In this document: positions 25,225 to 33,857 of the stretch, piece by piece
How positions within the stretch are numbered: the stretch's first letter is position 1
Layout: each line of letters begins with the position of its first letter
Assembly (NCBI GenBank): GCA_024679535.1
Contig: JAIBDF010000014.1
Span: 1 to 38,853, forward strand
DNA from: Chromatiales bacterium
GTDB lineage: Bacteria > Pseudomonadota > Gammaproteobacteria > Steroidobacterales > Woeseiaceae
DNA: 38,853 nucleotides
Direction of reading: 5' to 3'
Position numbers and translations under genes: made by a program
The notes under the pieces: generated by a model
Told to the model about the DNA's origin: nothing
The model's database searches: none
The model's input: the letters and a program-made list of their open reading frames with translations, nothing else

Positions 25225-27025
25225 CTTTCACTGGCTGCGACCTGCCTGGCTACTTGCGATTCCGTTCGTGGTGGTGGTCGCTATACTGCTGGCGAGGCGC
25301 CAGCTCGGTGCCGGCAACTGGCGCAACATCATCGACCCGGCGCTGATGCCGCACGTGCTGTCACGAACGCCCGGGCGCGGCCGCGACTACCGTTGGTGGT
25401 TGTTCGGTCTGGGCGGCATCATCGCGTCGGCCGCGCTGGCCGGACCGACATGGGAGCGTGTCGACCAGCCCGTATTTCGTGCGGAGCAAGCGCTCGTAAT
25501 TGCGCTCGACCTGTCACGTTCCATGGACGCCCAGGACATTGCGCCGAGCCGCCTGGAGCGTGCCAAGCTGAAAATTTTCGGTTTGCTTGAACGCCGGCAG
25601 AGTGGGCAGACAGCGTTGCTCGTATACACGGCCAATGCGTTTACAGTAACGCCGCTGACTGATGACACTGACACTATTGCGGCGCTGGTCAGCAGCCTCA
25701 GTACCGAGATCATGCCAAGCCGTGGCAGCTATCCGGAGGTTGGCATTCGCAAGGGGCAATCCTTGCTTGAGCAGGCGGGTGTCGGCATCGGTGAGGTGCT
25801 GCTGGTGACGGACGGCGGATCTTCGCCGGCAGCCGACAGGGCGGCGCGCGATCTCAGGGAAGCCGGGTTTGCCCTGTCGATCCTCGGAGTCGGGACGCGC
25901 GAGGGTGCGCCAATTCCACGCCTGGCCGGAGGCTTCGTCAGAGATAATCGCGGGAATCTCGCCGTCGCGCGGCTCGAAGAGCGAGGCTTGCGAGATCTCG
26001 CTGCCGTGGGTGGCGGACAGTTTGCCGTGCTGGCAACCGACAACAGTGACCTCGATCATCTGTTGTCGGGCGAAGTTTCAGCCGCTGCGGCGGCCGCCGC
26101 TGACGAAAACTCCCTCGCGACCGACCGATGGCGAGAAGAAGGGCCATGGTTAGTGCTGCTGTTGCTGCCGCTCGCGGCTCTCGCTTTTCGCAAGGGGTGG
26201 GTTCTGGTGTTGGTGATCTTCATCGTCCCGCTACCGCAACCGGCCGAGGCCTCGCTTTGGGACGACCTGTGGCGCAATAGCGATCAACAGGCACAGCGGG
26301 CGCTGCAGGAGGGCAGTGCCGCAGACGCGGCGGCCCTGTTCGAGGACACGGAATGGCGCGGTGTCGCCCGCTACCAGGCCGGCGACTATGCGGGCAGCGC
26401 TGCCGAATTCGCGGAGAGCGGTGATACACGCAACCTCTACAACCTGGGTAATGCGATGGCCCAGCTAGGTGAGTTCGATGTAGCAATCGACGCTTACGAA
26501 CAGGTGCTCGAACGGGACCCCGAAAACGAGGACGCGCAGTACAACATGGACCTCGTTAAAAGCCTGAAAGACCAGCAGGAACAGGAACAGGAAACGCAGG
26601 GCGATGATCAGCAATCGACAGAGAATTCCGGTGGTGAAGGCCAGGAATCTGACGGCGAGAGCGATCAGGATCAGCAGGGGCAGGAAGGTTCGTCTCAATC
26701 GGAGCAGCAATCCCAGGAAAGCGACTCATCTCAGCGTGGCGAAGAAGAAATGAGTGAGGAAGATCTGCAGGCGTTGCAGGAAGAATTGCAGCGCGCGGCC
26801 GAAGAGGCCGAGCGGGGCGAACTGCCTCAGCAGCTGACGGCAGCCGAGCTTGCTGAACTCCGACAGATACAGGAGCAGCAACAGGCACTGGAGCAGTGGC
26901 TTCGCCGCATTCCAGACGACCCCGGTGGCTTGCTGCGACGCAAGTTCCGTTATCAGTACCAACGTTACGGAAAGGACCAGGAAGGAAGAAACGTGTGGCC
27001 CGACGACGAGGTGCAACCGTGGTAA
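25214..27025 (+). CDS. VWA + TPR membrane protein (BatB-BatC fusion)
   Basis: 603 aa combining what are separate BatB and BatC proteins in Bacteroides. Two N-terminal TM segments, then a VWA domain (about 90-290) with MIDAS D99-x-S101-x-S103 and LLVTDGGSS, a third and possibly fourth TM (about 310-345), then about 360-455 TPR-like helices (NLGNAMAQLGEFDVAIDAYE and similar). From about 456 to 560 is a low-complexity Gln/Glu/Ser/Asp stretch followed by a Glu/Gln-rich helical segment. The domain order suggests a membrane-tethered periplasmic TPR arm next to a VWA. The batD GTG overlaps its end by 7 nt. Confidence 0.92.
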   Translation: MLADFHWLRPAWLLAIPFVVVVAILLARRQLGAGNWRNIIDPALMPHVLSRTPGRGRDYRWWLFGLGGIIASAALAGPTWERVDQPVFRAEQALVIALDLSRSMDAQDIAPSRLERAKLKIFGLLERRQSGQTALLVYTANAFTVTPLTDDTDTIAALVSSLSTEIMPSRGSYPEVGIRKGQSLLEQAGVGIGEVLLVTDGGSSPAADRAARDLREAGFALSILGVGTREGAPIPRLAGGFVRDNRGNLAVARLEERGLRDLAAVGGGQFAVLATDNSDLDHLLSGEVSAAAAAAADENSLATDRWREEGPWLVLLLLPLAALAFRKGWVLVLVIFIVPLPQPAEASLWDDLWRNSDQQAQRALQEGSAADAAALFEDTEWRGVARYQAGDYAGSAAEFAESGDTRNLYNLGNAMAQLGEFDVAIDAYEQVLERDPENEDAQYNMDLVKSLKDQQEQEQETQGDDQQSTENSGGEGQESDGESDQDQQGQEGSSQSEQQSQESDSSQRGEEEMSEEDLQALQEELQRAAEEAERGELPQQLTAAELAELRQIQEQQQALEQWLRRIPDDPGGLLRRKFRYQYQRYGKDQEGRNVWPDDEVQPW

Positions 27026-28710
27026 GAATTGACAATCTAGTCAGGCAGTCAGTCATGCTGCTTGTGTGCCTGTTACATGCAGCGACTGCCGTGGCAACGG
27101 TTACGGCGCGCGTCGATCGACCGACCGTTGATATCAATGAATCATTCACGCTGGAAATCGTCGTCGACTCGAGCACCGATCTTGAGCCCGACTTTACCGT
27201 ACTGGAGGAGAACTACTTCGTAGGCCAGGTTAGCAAGCTCAGCAATACGTCCATCATCAATGGAGATATTCGTCGCAGCCTGACCTGGACCGTGATGCTG
27301 ATGCCGAAGGTGACGGGTGAGCAGTTCATTCCGGCGATCGTACTCGGCAATGAGCAGAGCAATCCGTTGCGCATTGTTGTCAACGAGCAAACCAATGCGC
27401 CACCGGGCGAAGCCGACGTGTTCATAACGAGCGAAGTGGATCTGGAAGAGACCTACGTACAGTCGCAGATCCTCTATCGAATACGTATCTATCGGGCTGT
27501 CCAGACGCGCCAGCCAGCCCTGCGCGAGCCGTCAATGTCCGGTGCTGAAACACTGGCCGAGCTTGCCGGTGATGAGCGGCAGTACGAGGCTGTGCTCAAC
27601 GGCCGAGCCTATAACGTGATCGAACGTGCGATCGCGTTGTACCCTCAGGAAAGCGGTGAGATTGAAATTTCACCCGCGCGCTTCGAGGCGCGTATATTAC
27701 GCGACGGGCGCATAACGGGTCGCAAGGTCTTCGAGTCGCAGAGCCACACGATCAATGTTTTGCCCATTCCGGCACCGCCAGCTGATTTTCCCGATGCTAC
27801 CTGGTTGCCGGCGCGTGACGTGCAACTCAGCGAAGACTGGTCGCGGCCCCCCGAGGAGATGGAGGCGGGCGAGCCGGTAACGCGCCACGTGACATTGAGT
27901 GCGCTCGGGCAAATCGAGACACAATTGCCGACGCTTGAGCCACCTGAAATTGATGGCCTCAATGTTTACGCTGATAAGCCTGAACTGTCGCGCACGCAGG
28001 AAGCCGGTGGTCTGCGGGGCGTTCGCCGAGATCAGTATGCGATCATCGGGCTGGCTGGTGGCGAGATTGAGCTGCCAGCGCTGCAGGTGCCCTGGTGGGA
28101 TATCGAGGCGGCCGAATGGAAAGTGGCGAGCCTCCCCGCACGGACACTGATTATCGAGGGCGCGCCGGTGGCGGCGGTCGTCGAACCGGAAGTTACTGTG
28201 GTGCCTGCAGGCGAGACGGCTGTCCAGGATTCCGAGGAGGCACTGGCAGTCATAAGCGCCTGGCAACGGGCAACCGAAGTCCTGGCCGTCCTCTGGCTGC
28301 TGACACTGGCGGCCTGGTGGTGGTCGTCGCGCTCGGCGCCGAGGAACCGTCGCGAACCGCGCGAGCCTGAGCCGCCTCCTGCACACAAGCAGCAAGGTCA
28401 GTTGCTGAAGACTGCTCGTACGGCAGCCGCTGCCGGTGACGGTGCCGCGGTGCGCAATGCGATTTTGGAGTGGGGGCGTCTGCAATGGCCCACCGCAGCA
28501 CCGCGCAGCATTGGTGAGTTTGCGAATCGCGTAGAGCGACCGCTTAGCGATGAGTTACATCGCCTGTCTGCAGCAAGCTACAGCAGGGACGGCGGCAGCT
28601 GGGACGGCAAGGCGCTTGCCGACGCTCTGCGCAACGTGACATTCGTTACCCACAGGGATGCAGCAGTTGCGGAGGATCCGCTGCCACCGCTCATGCCGCC
28701 GGCAGCCTGA
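27019..28710 (+). CDS. BatD-family exported protein
   Basis: 563 aa from GTG 27019, which overlaps the preceding stop; the longer frame from 26896 lies inside the TPR gene. A signal peptide (about 1-25, ending ATAVATVTA) is followed by the oxygen-tolerance/BatD region, a series of beta-sandwich-like repeats beginning ARVDRPTVDINESFTLEI, with a transmembrane helix near residue 430 (VLAVLWLLTLAAWWW) and a basic, helical cytoplasmic tail of about 110 aa. This is the usual BatD layout. It closes the MoxR-Bat operon, whose product is probably an envelope complex responding to stress. A perfect palindrome lies just after the stop. Confidence 0.92.
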   Translation: MVRIDNLVRQSVMLLVCLLHAATAVATVTARVDRPTVDINESFTLEIVVDSSTDLEPDFTVLEENYFVGQVSKLSNTSIINGDIRRSLTWTVMLMPKVTGEQFIPAIVLGNEQSNPLRIVVNEQTNAPPGEADVFITSEVDLEETYVQSQILYRIRIYRAVQTRQPALREPSMSGAETLAELAGDERQYEAVLNGRAYNVIERAIALYPQESGEIEISPARFEARILRDGRITGRKVFESQSHTINVLPIPAPPADFPDATWLPARDVQLSEDWSRPPEEMEAGEPVTRHVTLSALGQIETQLPTLEPPEIDGLNVYADKPELSRTQEAGGLRGVRRDQYAIIGLAGGEIELPALQVPWWDIEAAEWKVASLPARTLIIEGAPVAAVVEPEVTVVPAGETAVQDSEEALAVISAWQRATEVLAVLWLLTLAAWWWSSRSAPRNRREPREPEPPPAHKQQGQLLKTARTAAAAGDGAAVRNAILEWGRLQWPTAAPRSIGEFANRVERPLSDELHRLSAASYSRDGGSWDGKALADALRNVTFVTHRDAAVAEDPLPPLMPPAA

Positions 28711-29130
28711 CTACCAGTGACCGACGCTGGGCATCGATGCCCAGGGTTCCTGGGCCGGCAGGGCATCACCTTTTTGCAGTAATTCGATCGAAATATTATC
28801 CGGCGAACGCACGAATGCCATATGGCCATCGCGGGGTGGGCGGTTTATCGTGACGCCCGCATCCATGAGTTTCTGGCATGCGGCATAGATATCGTCGACC
28901 TGGTAGGCGAGGTGGCCGAAATTGCGGCCCGCGTCATACTCTTCAGGGTCCCAGTTGTGCGTCAGTTCGACCTGCGCGTCCTCGTCACCGGGCGCTGCCA
29001 GGAAAATAAGCGTGAAGCGACCTTGCTCGCTGTCGCGACGCTTCAGCTCAACGAGACCGAGTTGATTGCAGTAGAAGTCGAGTGATGCGTCGACATCCTT
29101 AACCCGCACCATCGTATGAAGATATTTCAT
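28711..29130 (-). CDS. glyoxalase I (lactoylglutathione lyase), VOC superfamily
   Basis: Isomerises the glutathione-methylglyoxal hemithioacetal to S-lactoylglutathione, the first glyoxalase step. 139 aa from ATG 29130, preceded by GGGGAG; an in-frame GTG/ATG 30 nt earlier lacks this site. All four metal ligands known for E. coli GloA have counterparts: His5, Glu55 (QVELTHNWD), His73 (FGHLAYQVDD) and Glu116 (ISIELLQ). Compact length and lack of the eukaryotic insertion suggest the Ni2+/Co2+-type enzyme. It converges on batD with no gap. The symbol gloA would fit, but paralogous VOC proteins are common. Confidence 0.9.
   Translation of the reverse strand: MKYLHTMVRVKDVDASLDFYCNQLGLVELKRRDSEQGRFTLIFLAAPGDEDAQVELTHNWDPEEYDAGRNFGHLAYQVDDIYAACQKLMDAGVTINRPPRDGHMAFVRSPDNISIELLQKGDALPAQEPWASMPSVGHW
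28727..28744. repeat. 18-bp perfect palindrome at convergent batD/glyoxalase junction
   Basis: CTGGGCATCGATGCCCAG is fully self-complementary (7-bp GC-rich stem with a TCGA loop when folded). It lies 16 nt after the batD stop and inside the last codons of the glyoxalase gene on the other strand. There is no T-tract, so its role as a terminator or transcript end-protector is unproven. Confidence 0.6.
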
Positions 29131-29199
29131 TGGCTTGCTCCCCGTTGGTCTTGACCTCACAATGTTCGTTCATTGCAACCTGGCAGGCAACTGAATCTC

Positions 29200-29889
29200 G
29201 TGAATGGCATCCGCACCATAACGCTCGACCTGGATGACACGCTTTGGGCAATTCATCCGGTCATCCGGCGCGCTGAGACACGCCTGTACGAATGGCTTGG
29301 AGAATGCTATCCGCGCATAACTCAGATGTTCGAGCCCGCGGATATCTGGGAAGTTCGCCAGCGAGTGATGGAAACGCATACGCATATGGCTCATGACCTG
29401 ACGTTCCTTCGCCACACAGTGCTAATCGAGATCGCTACCGCAGCCGGCTACACGGAATTCCTCGTCGATGAGGCTTTCGCCGTTTTCGATGAGGTGCGCA
29501 ACGATGTCGAGATGTTTCCTGAAGCTCGGCCCGCGCTGGAGGCGCTTGCCAAACGATATGTGCTGATTGCGGTGACGAACGGCAACGCAGACCTTGCGAG
29601 GATCGGGATCGACGACCTGTTCGATGGTCATGTCAGTGCGGCGATGGCCGGCGCCGCGAAACCGGAGCGGCCGATCTTCGATGTAGCGGTAGCCGCCGGC
29701 GGCGCCAGCGCCGCCCAAACGCTGCACGTTGGCGATCACCCGTTGTATGACGTACATGGAGCTAGCGAGGCCGGTCTGCGCACCGTCTGGGTTAATCGCG
29801 ACGGCGCCGAGTGGCCGGACGATTACGCAACACCCGACGCCGAAGTGGCGCATGTTGGTGAACTGGAGGCGCTGCTGGGCGATGACTGA
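29200..29889 (+). CDS. HAD-superfamily hydrolase (subfamily IA)
   Basis: 229 aa from GTG 29200, which starts close before the first motif; a TTG at 29173 is possible but would add an untypical lead. HAD motif I is DLDDTLW (nucleophile Asp near residue 10), motif II VTNGN, motif III the Lys in AAKPERPIF, and motif IV HVGDHPLYDVHGA. The four-helix cap between motifs I and II is HAD-IA type. Closest match by eye is the YigB-like group of flavin mononucleotide or small-phosphate phosphatases. Substrate unknown. It overlaps the next gene by 8 nt, suggesting joint transcription. Confidence 0.88.
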   Translation: MNGIRTITLDLDDTLWAIHPVIRRAETRLYEWLGECYPRITQMFEPADIWEVRQRVMETHTHMAHDLTFLRHTVLIEIATAAGYTEFLVDEAFAVFDEVRNDVEMFPEARPALEALAKRYVLIAVTNGNADLARIGIDDLFDGHVSAAMAGAAKPERPIFDVAVAAGGASAAQTLHVGDHPLYDVHGASEAGLRTVWVNRDGAEWPDDYATPDAEVAHVGELEALLGDD

Positions 29890-30811
29890 CCGCACGCTGC
29901 CACTGATCATTTATGTCCCCGGCTTGCTGCCGAAACCGGAACCCGAAAAACACCATGAGGCGTTGCTGCAATGTCTGCTGACGGGCCTGCGGCGGGTTGA
30001 CGCGGAAGTCGCCGCAGTGATTGAGAAGAATGAAGGAGTGTTCGAACTTATCTCCTGGACCTACGATTTCTATCACGAACATCGTGATATCTCGATCGAC
30101 TCAGAAGCTATCGCAGCGGTGCTTGAACAGCGCGGGCCAAGTGCAGCGGATGTTGCCGAGGCAACGTCCTGGAGACGCAAGCTAACGCGCTGGATCTATA
30201 CCCTGGGCGACATGATGCCGTTCCTGATTCCGCACGTCGCCAGCGAGCGTATGGCAGTACACCTGCGTGACTTGCTGCGATACCTCGGTAACGATAACGG
30301 TATTGCCGCCCAGGTACGCCGTATGCTGAAAGTCCCGCTGCAGTCGGCCGCGCTTGCGCATCGCCCAGTTTTGCTTCTGGCCCACAGTATGGGGTCCGTG
30401 ATTGCCTACGATAGCCTCTGGGAACTCAGCCACGACCAAAGGGATCGTGCGCAGGTTGATCTGCTGCTGACAACGGGTAGTCCGCTCGGTCAGCGTTACA
30501 TGCGGAGACGACTGAAAGGTGCCAACAAGTCAGGGTATGACCGCTACCCGTCCAATATCCGGCGATGGAAGAATCTGGCGGCTATTGGCGATCTCACCGC
30601 CCTCGATCGGGAGATGGCCAATGACTTCACCGAGATGCTGGAGCTTGGACTCCTCGAAGGCATCGAGGATGAGGCGGTCCTGAACTACTATCGCCTGAAT
30701 GGTGATCTCAATGTTCACGCCGAGTACGGCTATCTCGTAAACGAACAGACCGCGCGCACCATCGTGTCATGGTGGCGCGGTCTTAATCTCAAGTCGCGGC
30801 AGTCTAGTTAG
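29882..30811 (+). CDS. alpha/beta-hydrolase-like protein
   Basis: 309 aa from ATG 29882, overlapping the HAD gene's end; a longer frame back to 29729 lies inside that gene. Begins with strand LPLIIYVPGLLPKP (oxyanion-side loop) and carries the nucleophile-elbow motif LLLAHSMGSVIAYD (Ser in AHSMG) around residue 165-175. The late LNVHAEYGYL provides a candidate catalytic His. Middle region is helical with many charged residues. No signal peptide, so it is probably cytoplasmic. The substrate cannot be named; lipase- or thioesterase-like chemistry is possible. Its stop overlaps that of the converging OmpA gene by 8 bp. Confidence 0.78.
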   Translation: MTDRTLPLIIYVPGLLPKPEPEKHHEALLQCLLTGLRRVDAEVAAVIEKNEGVFELISWTYDFYHEHRDISIDSEAIAAVLEQRGPSAADVAEATSWRRKLTRWIYTLGDMMPFLIPHVASERMAVHLRDLLRYLGNDNGIAAQVRRMLKVPLQSAALAHRPVLLLAHSMGSVIAYDSLWELSHDQRDRAQVDLLLTTGSPLGQRYMRRRLKGANKSGYDRYPSNIRRWKNLAAIGDLTALDREMANDFTEMLELGLLEGIEDEAVLNYYRLNGDLNVHAEYGYLVNEQTARTIVSWWRGLNLKSRQSS

Positions 30812-32270
30812 CGTCTATGTTGGGTTTGATTACGATGTCGATGCGACGGTTGCGAGCACGGCCCGCAGCCGTCTCATTACTTGCGACCGGACGCGTTTCG
30901 CCATAACCCGTAGCGATCAGGCGGTACGTCGGAATACGCATCGCGTTAATCATGTATTGCTGAACCGATTCGGCCCGATTCTGTGACAGCTTCTGGTTGA
31001 GATCGTCACTGCCGTGCGAATCCGTATGACCTTCAATAATCAGTTCGCTGCGCGGGAATATATCGATTGCTTTCTCGACTTTGCCGAGCAGGTCGAAATT
31101 TCCCGGTTTGATTTGCGATGCGCCGCTGTCAAAGCTCAGTCCTACCAGCCGCAGGATCACGTTGTTGCCCTCGCGGAATACGCGGGCTTCTTCTGACCCA
31201 AACAACTTCTCGACCTGTTCGAACTGCTGCTTGACGCGTGCCTGCGCCTCAAGGCGCTGAACGAGTGCTGCGCGTTCGGCGGTGGCGCCACCGAGGCGCT
31301 CGTCGAGGGCTCGCAGTTCTTCTTCCATATCGGCTATACGAATTTCACTCTCAGCTTTTTCCTGCTGCAGAGCCTGCAGTTCGCTTGCCTGGTTTTCGAA
31401 GTAGGCCACCAGTTCTGCGGTCAGGCTGTCCGGACCGGTTTTCATGTCTGGCACCATGTCGGCAACGCCTGCAATCTGCCGCAGCGGGTCTTCCCACTGC
31501 AGAACGAGTTGCTCGGCCGTGAGGTCCTTGTCCCTCACCCTGCGAACGATCTCAGAAAGATAGATGGCATGTTTTGCCTCGTAGTTGGCACGTTGCGCGA
31601 GACTGCGAGGCAGGTCAGTGTCGTAGCGGTTCTCACTGAGCTCGCGCTCCGCGTCAGCCAGCAACTGTTTCGCGCTGCCCAGCGTAATGGGCGCATAACG
31701 CCCAACGCGGGCGCGATCGGCATCCGCCAGCAGGCGACGCGTCTCCGACAGGTATTGGGCCTTGATGGCGACCAGTTCCGCTTCGCGGTACAGCGTGGTT
31801 GCCTCAATGTCGCGGCGCTTGGCATTTTTCAGGTCGCCGCGCTCCATTAGTCGGATGGCCTCTGCGAACTTGCGCTGCGCCTGCGCCCACAAATCCTGAG
31901 ACAGGTCTGGTGCGCGGGCATTGGCCGCATCCTGGCGGCTCTTCATAACCTGCGCCAGTGCCGTTTTTGCGAGTCGAGCCTTGTCCGCTGCGTCGCTCAG
32001 ATATCGGGTTGCTTCCGCAGCATTTGAGCGCACGGTTTCGATATTGCGGCCGCGCTGCAGTGCAAGTTCAGCGTCCGAATACTCCTTCATGCCGCGCTCG
32101 TAGGTGCGCGGTGCAAGGAGTTTGGCGTCAGCCGTGTCAGCGGCCGCCTTGGCGGCGTCAGCTTCCTTAAAGAACGTATTGCGCAGCTCGTCCTGAGCGT
32201 AGCTATGGCCAGCTGCAAGCAGCACCAGGCTAGTGATGACGAGTCTCACGAAATGGATTTTCGCAACCAT
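30804..32270 (-). CDS. OmpA-family protein with long helical periplasmic domain
   Basis: 488 aa. Signal peptide (about 1-25, ending AAGHSYAQ), then a long charged, alanine-rich helical region (about 27-235, many ADAA/KA repeats, DUF4398-like) and a coiled-coil stretch (about 275-345, EELRALDERL and similar). The C-terminal OmpA domain (about 365-485) contains the peptidoglycan-binding signature IIEGHTDSHGSDDLNQKLSQ and RNRRIDIVI, with the family Asp/Arg. No beta-barrel is predicted, so it is not OmpA itself but a soluble peptidoglycan-linked protein. ATG preceded by GAGGT. A leader of about 250 bp with no gene lies upstream. Confidence 0.88.
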   Translation of the reverse strand: MVAKIHFVRLVITSLVLLAAGHSYAQDELRNTFFKEADAAKAAADTADAKLLAPRTYERGMKEYSDAELALQRGRNIETVRSNAAEATRYLSDAADKARLAKTALAQVMKSRQDAANARAPDLSQDLWAQAQRKFAEAIRLMERGDLKNAKRRDIEATTLYREAELVAIKAQYLSETRRLLADADRARVGRYAPITLGSAKQLLADAERELSENRYDTDLPRSLAQRANYEAKHAIYLSEIVRRVRDKDLTAEQLVLQWEDPLRQIAGVADMVPDMKTGPDSLTAELVAYFENQASELQALQQEKAESEIRIADMEEELRALDERLGGATAERAALVQRLEAQARVKQQFEQVEKLFGSEEARVFREGNNVILRLVGLSFDSGASQIKPGNFDLLGKVEKAIDIFPRSELIIEGHTDSHGSDDLNQKLSQNRAESVQQYMINAMRIPTYRLIATGYGETRPVASNETAAGRARNRRIDIVIKPNIDAN

Positions 32271-32445
32271 GTTTTGAATACCTCACGGTGTTGCCGGTCC
32301 GAAATCCGCCCAAGCGAAGGCAGATGAAGCCCGATATTACATATGCGACAAGGCGAAATCTGTGTGCCGAGTCCTTAAGTCACTGATTTTACGCTTCTGG
32401 AGCGCAATTTCGCAGTAATATTAGTGACACAAGTCTGATTTTTGT

Positions 32446-32472
32446 ACCAACGGTCCTGTTGACCGGTTTTTT
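32446..32472 (+). terminator. hairpin plus T-tract without an upstream + strand gene
   Basis: CGGTC (from about 32451) and GACCG (from 32461) with a CTGTT loop are followed by GTTTTTTG. The stem is 5 bp, extendable by two A-T pairs across a bulge. No + strand ORF precedes it in the 175 bp after the OmpA gene, so it could end a short untranslated RNA or attenuate the mRNA of the small gene at 32521. Confidence 0.35.
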
Positions 32473-32520
32473 GTGCTCTGGCTCACAGTCGATTCAGGTT
32501 CGCACGGGTACTCTAAATCC

Positions 32521-32718
32521 ATGTCTGCCAAGTACTACACGCAATTCATCCTCACCGACGCGGAGTATCGCGGCGGTAATGAATTTTGCGGCGTCGTCGA
32601 GCTGAACAGCCCTATGGCACAGGACTCCGACACGCATGACATCGAAGCCATCCTGGCCCGCAACTTTGACCTGCGAAAGAGCGCGGTCAAGCTAGTTAGC
32701 TGGTCCAGACTGCACTGA
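32521..32718 (+). CDS. small conserved-looking protein, 65 aa
   Basis: ATG at 32521 with no clear Shine-Dalgarno; a frame back to 32473 is less likely. The product MSAKYYTQFIL... is acidic and hydrophilic, with no signal or TM segment; one cysteine (near 23) and a WSRLH end. I recall no family. It lies in the divergent region between the OmpA-family gene and lipA and is followed by a convincing terminator, consistent with a short monocistronic mRNA. Amino-acid composition and a stop-free frame support a real gene. Confidence 0.6.
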   Translation: MSAKYYTQFILTDAEYRGGNEFCGVVELNSPMAQDSDTHDIEAILARNFDLRKSAVKLVSWSRLH

Positions 32719-32754
32719 ATACTCCTGGCGCGTTGTAATAGTTCCCCCTGACTC

Positions 32755-32781
32755 TCCCGGCTCCGGCCGGGATCTTTTTAT
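32755..32781 (+). terminator. intrinsic terminator after the 65-aa gene
   Basis: TCCCGGC (32755-32761) and GCCGGGA (32766-32772) form a perfect 7-bp stem with loop TCCG, then TCTTTTTAT. It lies 37 nt after the small gene's stop and before lipA. Confidence 0.82.
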
Positions 32782-32825
32782 GCGACAATGCTGCCCCAGA
32801 AAATTCAGCAGCAAGCCAATAACGC

Positions 32826-33830
32826 ATGAGCAAGGCAGACAAAGAACTCCGTAGCATCCCCGTCGTTCAGAGTGGCAGCAAGTACAAGACCGATGCGGGT
32901 TTCTCGGCTATCAAGAATGGTCAGAAGCAGGCGCGCGCGTCCGCGCCGCTTGTTCGCGGTGACAAGCCCAAGTGGCTGCGCGCGCAGATGCCATCCGGTA
33001 AGGGTTACTCGGGTACCCGCCAGATCGTGCACGAACACAGGCTGAGTACGGTCTGCGAAGAGTCCATGTGCCCGAATATTGGCGAATGCTGGAATGCCGG
33101 CACAGCGACGATCATGGTGCTGGGCTCCGTGTGCACACGGGCATGTCGCTTCTGCGCCGTTGATACCGGAAACCCGAAAGGCTGGCTGGATACCGATGAG
33201 CCGGCAAATACCGGCAAAGCGGTCAAACTCATGGGGCTCGAGTATGTGGTTATCACATCGGTGGATCGCGACGATCTGGCCGATGGCGGAGCCTCGCACT
33301 ACGCGGAGTGCGTGCGAGCGATAAAGATGCTGAACCCGAAGACTGCGGTCGAGGCGCTTACCCCGGACTTCAACGGGGTCATGGAGCACGTCGAGCTCGT
33401 GGTCGACTCGGGCCTTGAAGTGTTTGCACAAAACGTTGAGACCGTGCAGCGACTGACACACCCGGTACGCGACCCACGCGCGAGCTACGAGCAGACCATT
33501 GCTGTTCTTAAACATGCCAAGGCACATCGGCCCGACGTTCTGACCAAGACGAGCCTCATGCTGGGTCTCGGCGAACGTGATGCGGAAATTCTCAGGACGA
33601 TGGATGATCTGCGCGCTGCAAATGTCGATATCCTGACGCTGGGCCAGTACCTGCGTCCCACACCGAACCACCTGCCGGTTGAACGCTACGTGTCGCCGGA
33701 GCAGTTTGACGCGTACCGCCAGGAAGGACTCGAGCGAGGGTTTGTGGAAGTCGTTGCAGGTCCTATGGTTCGCTCAAGCTACCGCGCCGAACAGGTGCTG
33801 CAGAAAAACAACGTCGGTTTCGCAGTCTAG
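32826..33830 (+). CDS. lipA: lipoyl synthase
   Basis: Radical SAM enzyme inserting two sulfurs into protein-bound octanoyl groups to make lipoyl cofactors for pyruvate and 2-oxoglutarate dehydrogenases and GcvH. 334 aa. Both iron-sulfur clusters are encoded: auxiliary cluster Cys77/Cys82/Cys88 in [14 protein letters not shown] and radical SAM cluster Cys103/Cys107/Cys110 in VCTRACRFC. The C-terminal serine needed by the auxiliary cluster is in VRSSYRA near the end. ATG at 32826 has no obvious ribosome site. lipB, its usual neighbour, is not here; sohB follows 28 nt later instead. Confidence 0.97.
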   Translation: MSKADKELRSIPVVQSGSKYKTDAGFSAIKNGQKQARASAPLVRGDKPKWLRAQMPSGKGYSGTRQIVHEHRLSTVCEESMCPNIGECWNAGTATIMVLGSVCTRACRFCAVDTGNPKGWLDTDEPANTGKAVKLMGLEYVVITSVDRDDLADGGASHYAECVRAIKMLNPKTAVEALTPDFNGVMEHVELVVDSGLEVFAQNVETVQRLTHPVRDPRASYEQTIAVLKHAKAHRPDVLTKTSLMLGLGERDAEILRTMDDLRAANVDILTLGQYLRPTPNHLPVERYVSPEQFDAYRQEGLERGFVEVVAGPMVRSSYRAEQVLQKNNVGFAV

Positions 33831-33857
33831 CGATAGCCGCATACTTAAGAGGAAATC

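Noticed and set aside
26577-26760. Repetitive CAG/GAA-rich tract suggestive of a repeat or CRISPR-like array
   Set aside because: It is the low-complexity Gln/Glu/Ser linker of the VWA-TPR protein; there are no regular repeat-spacer units.
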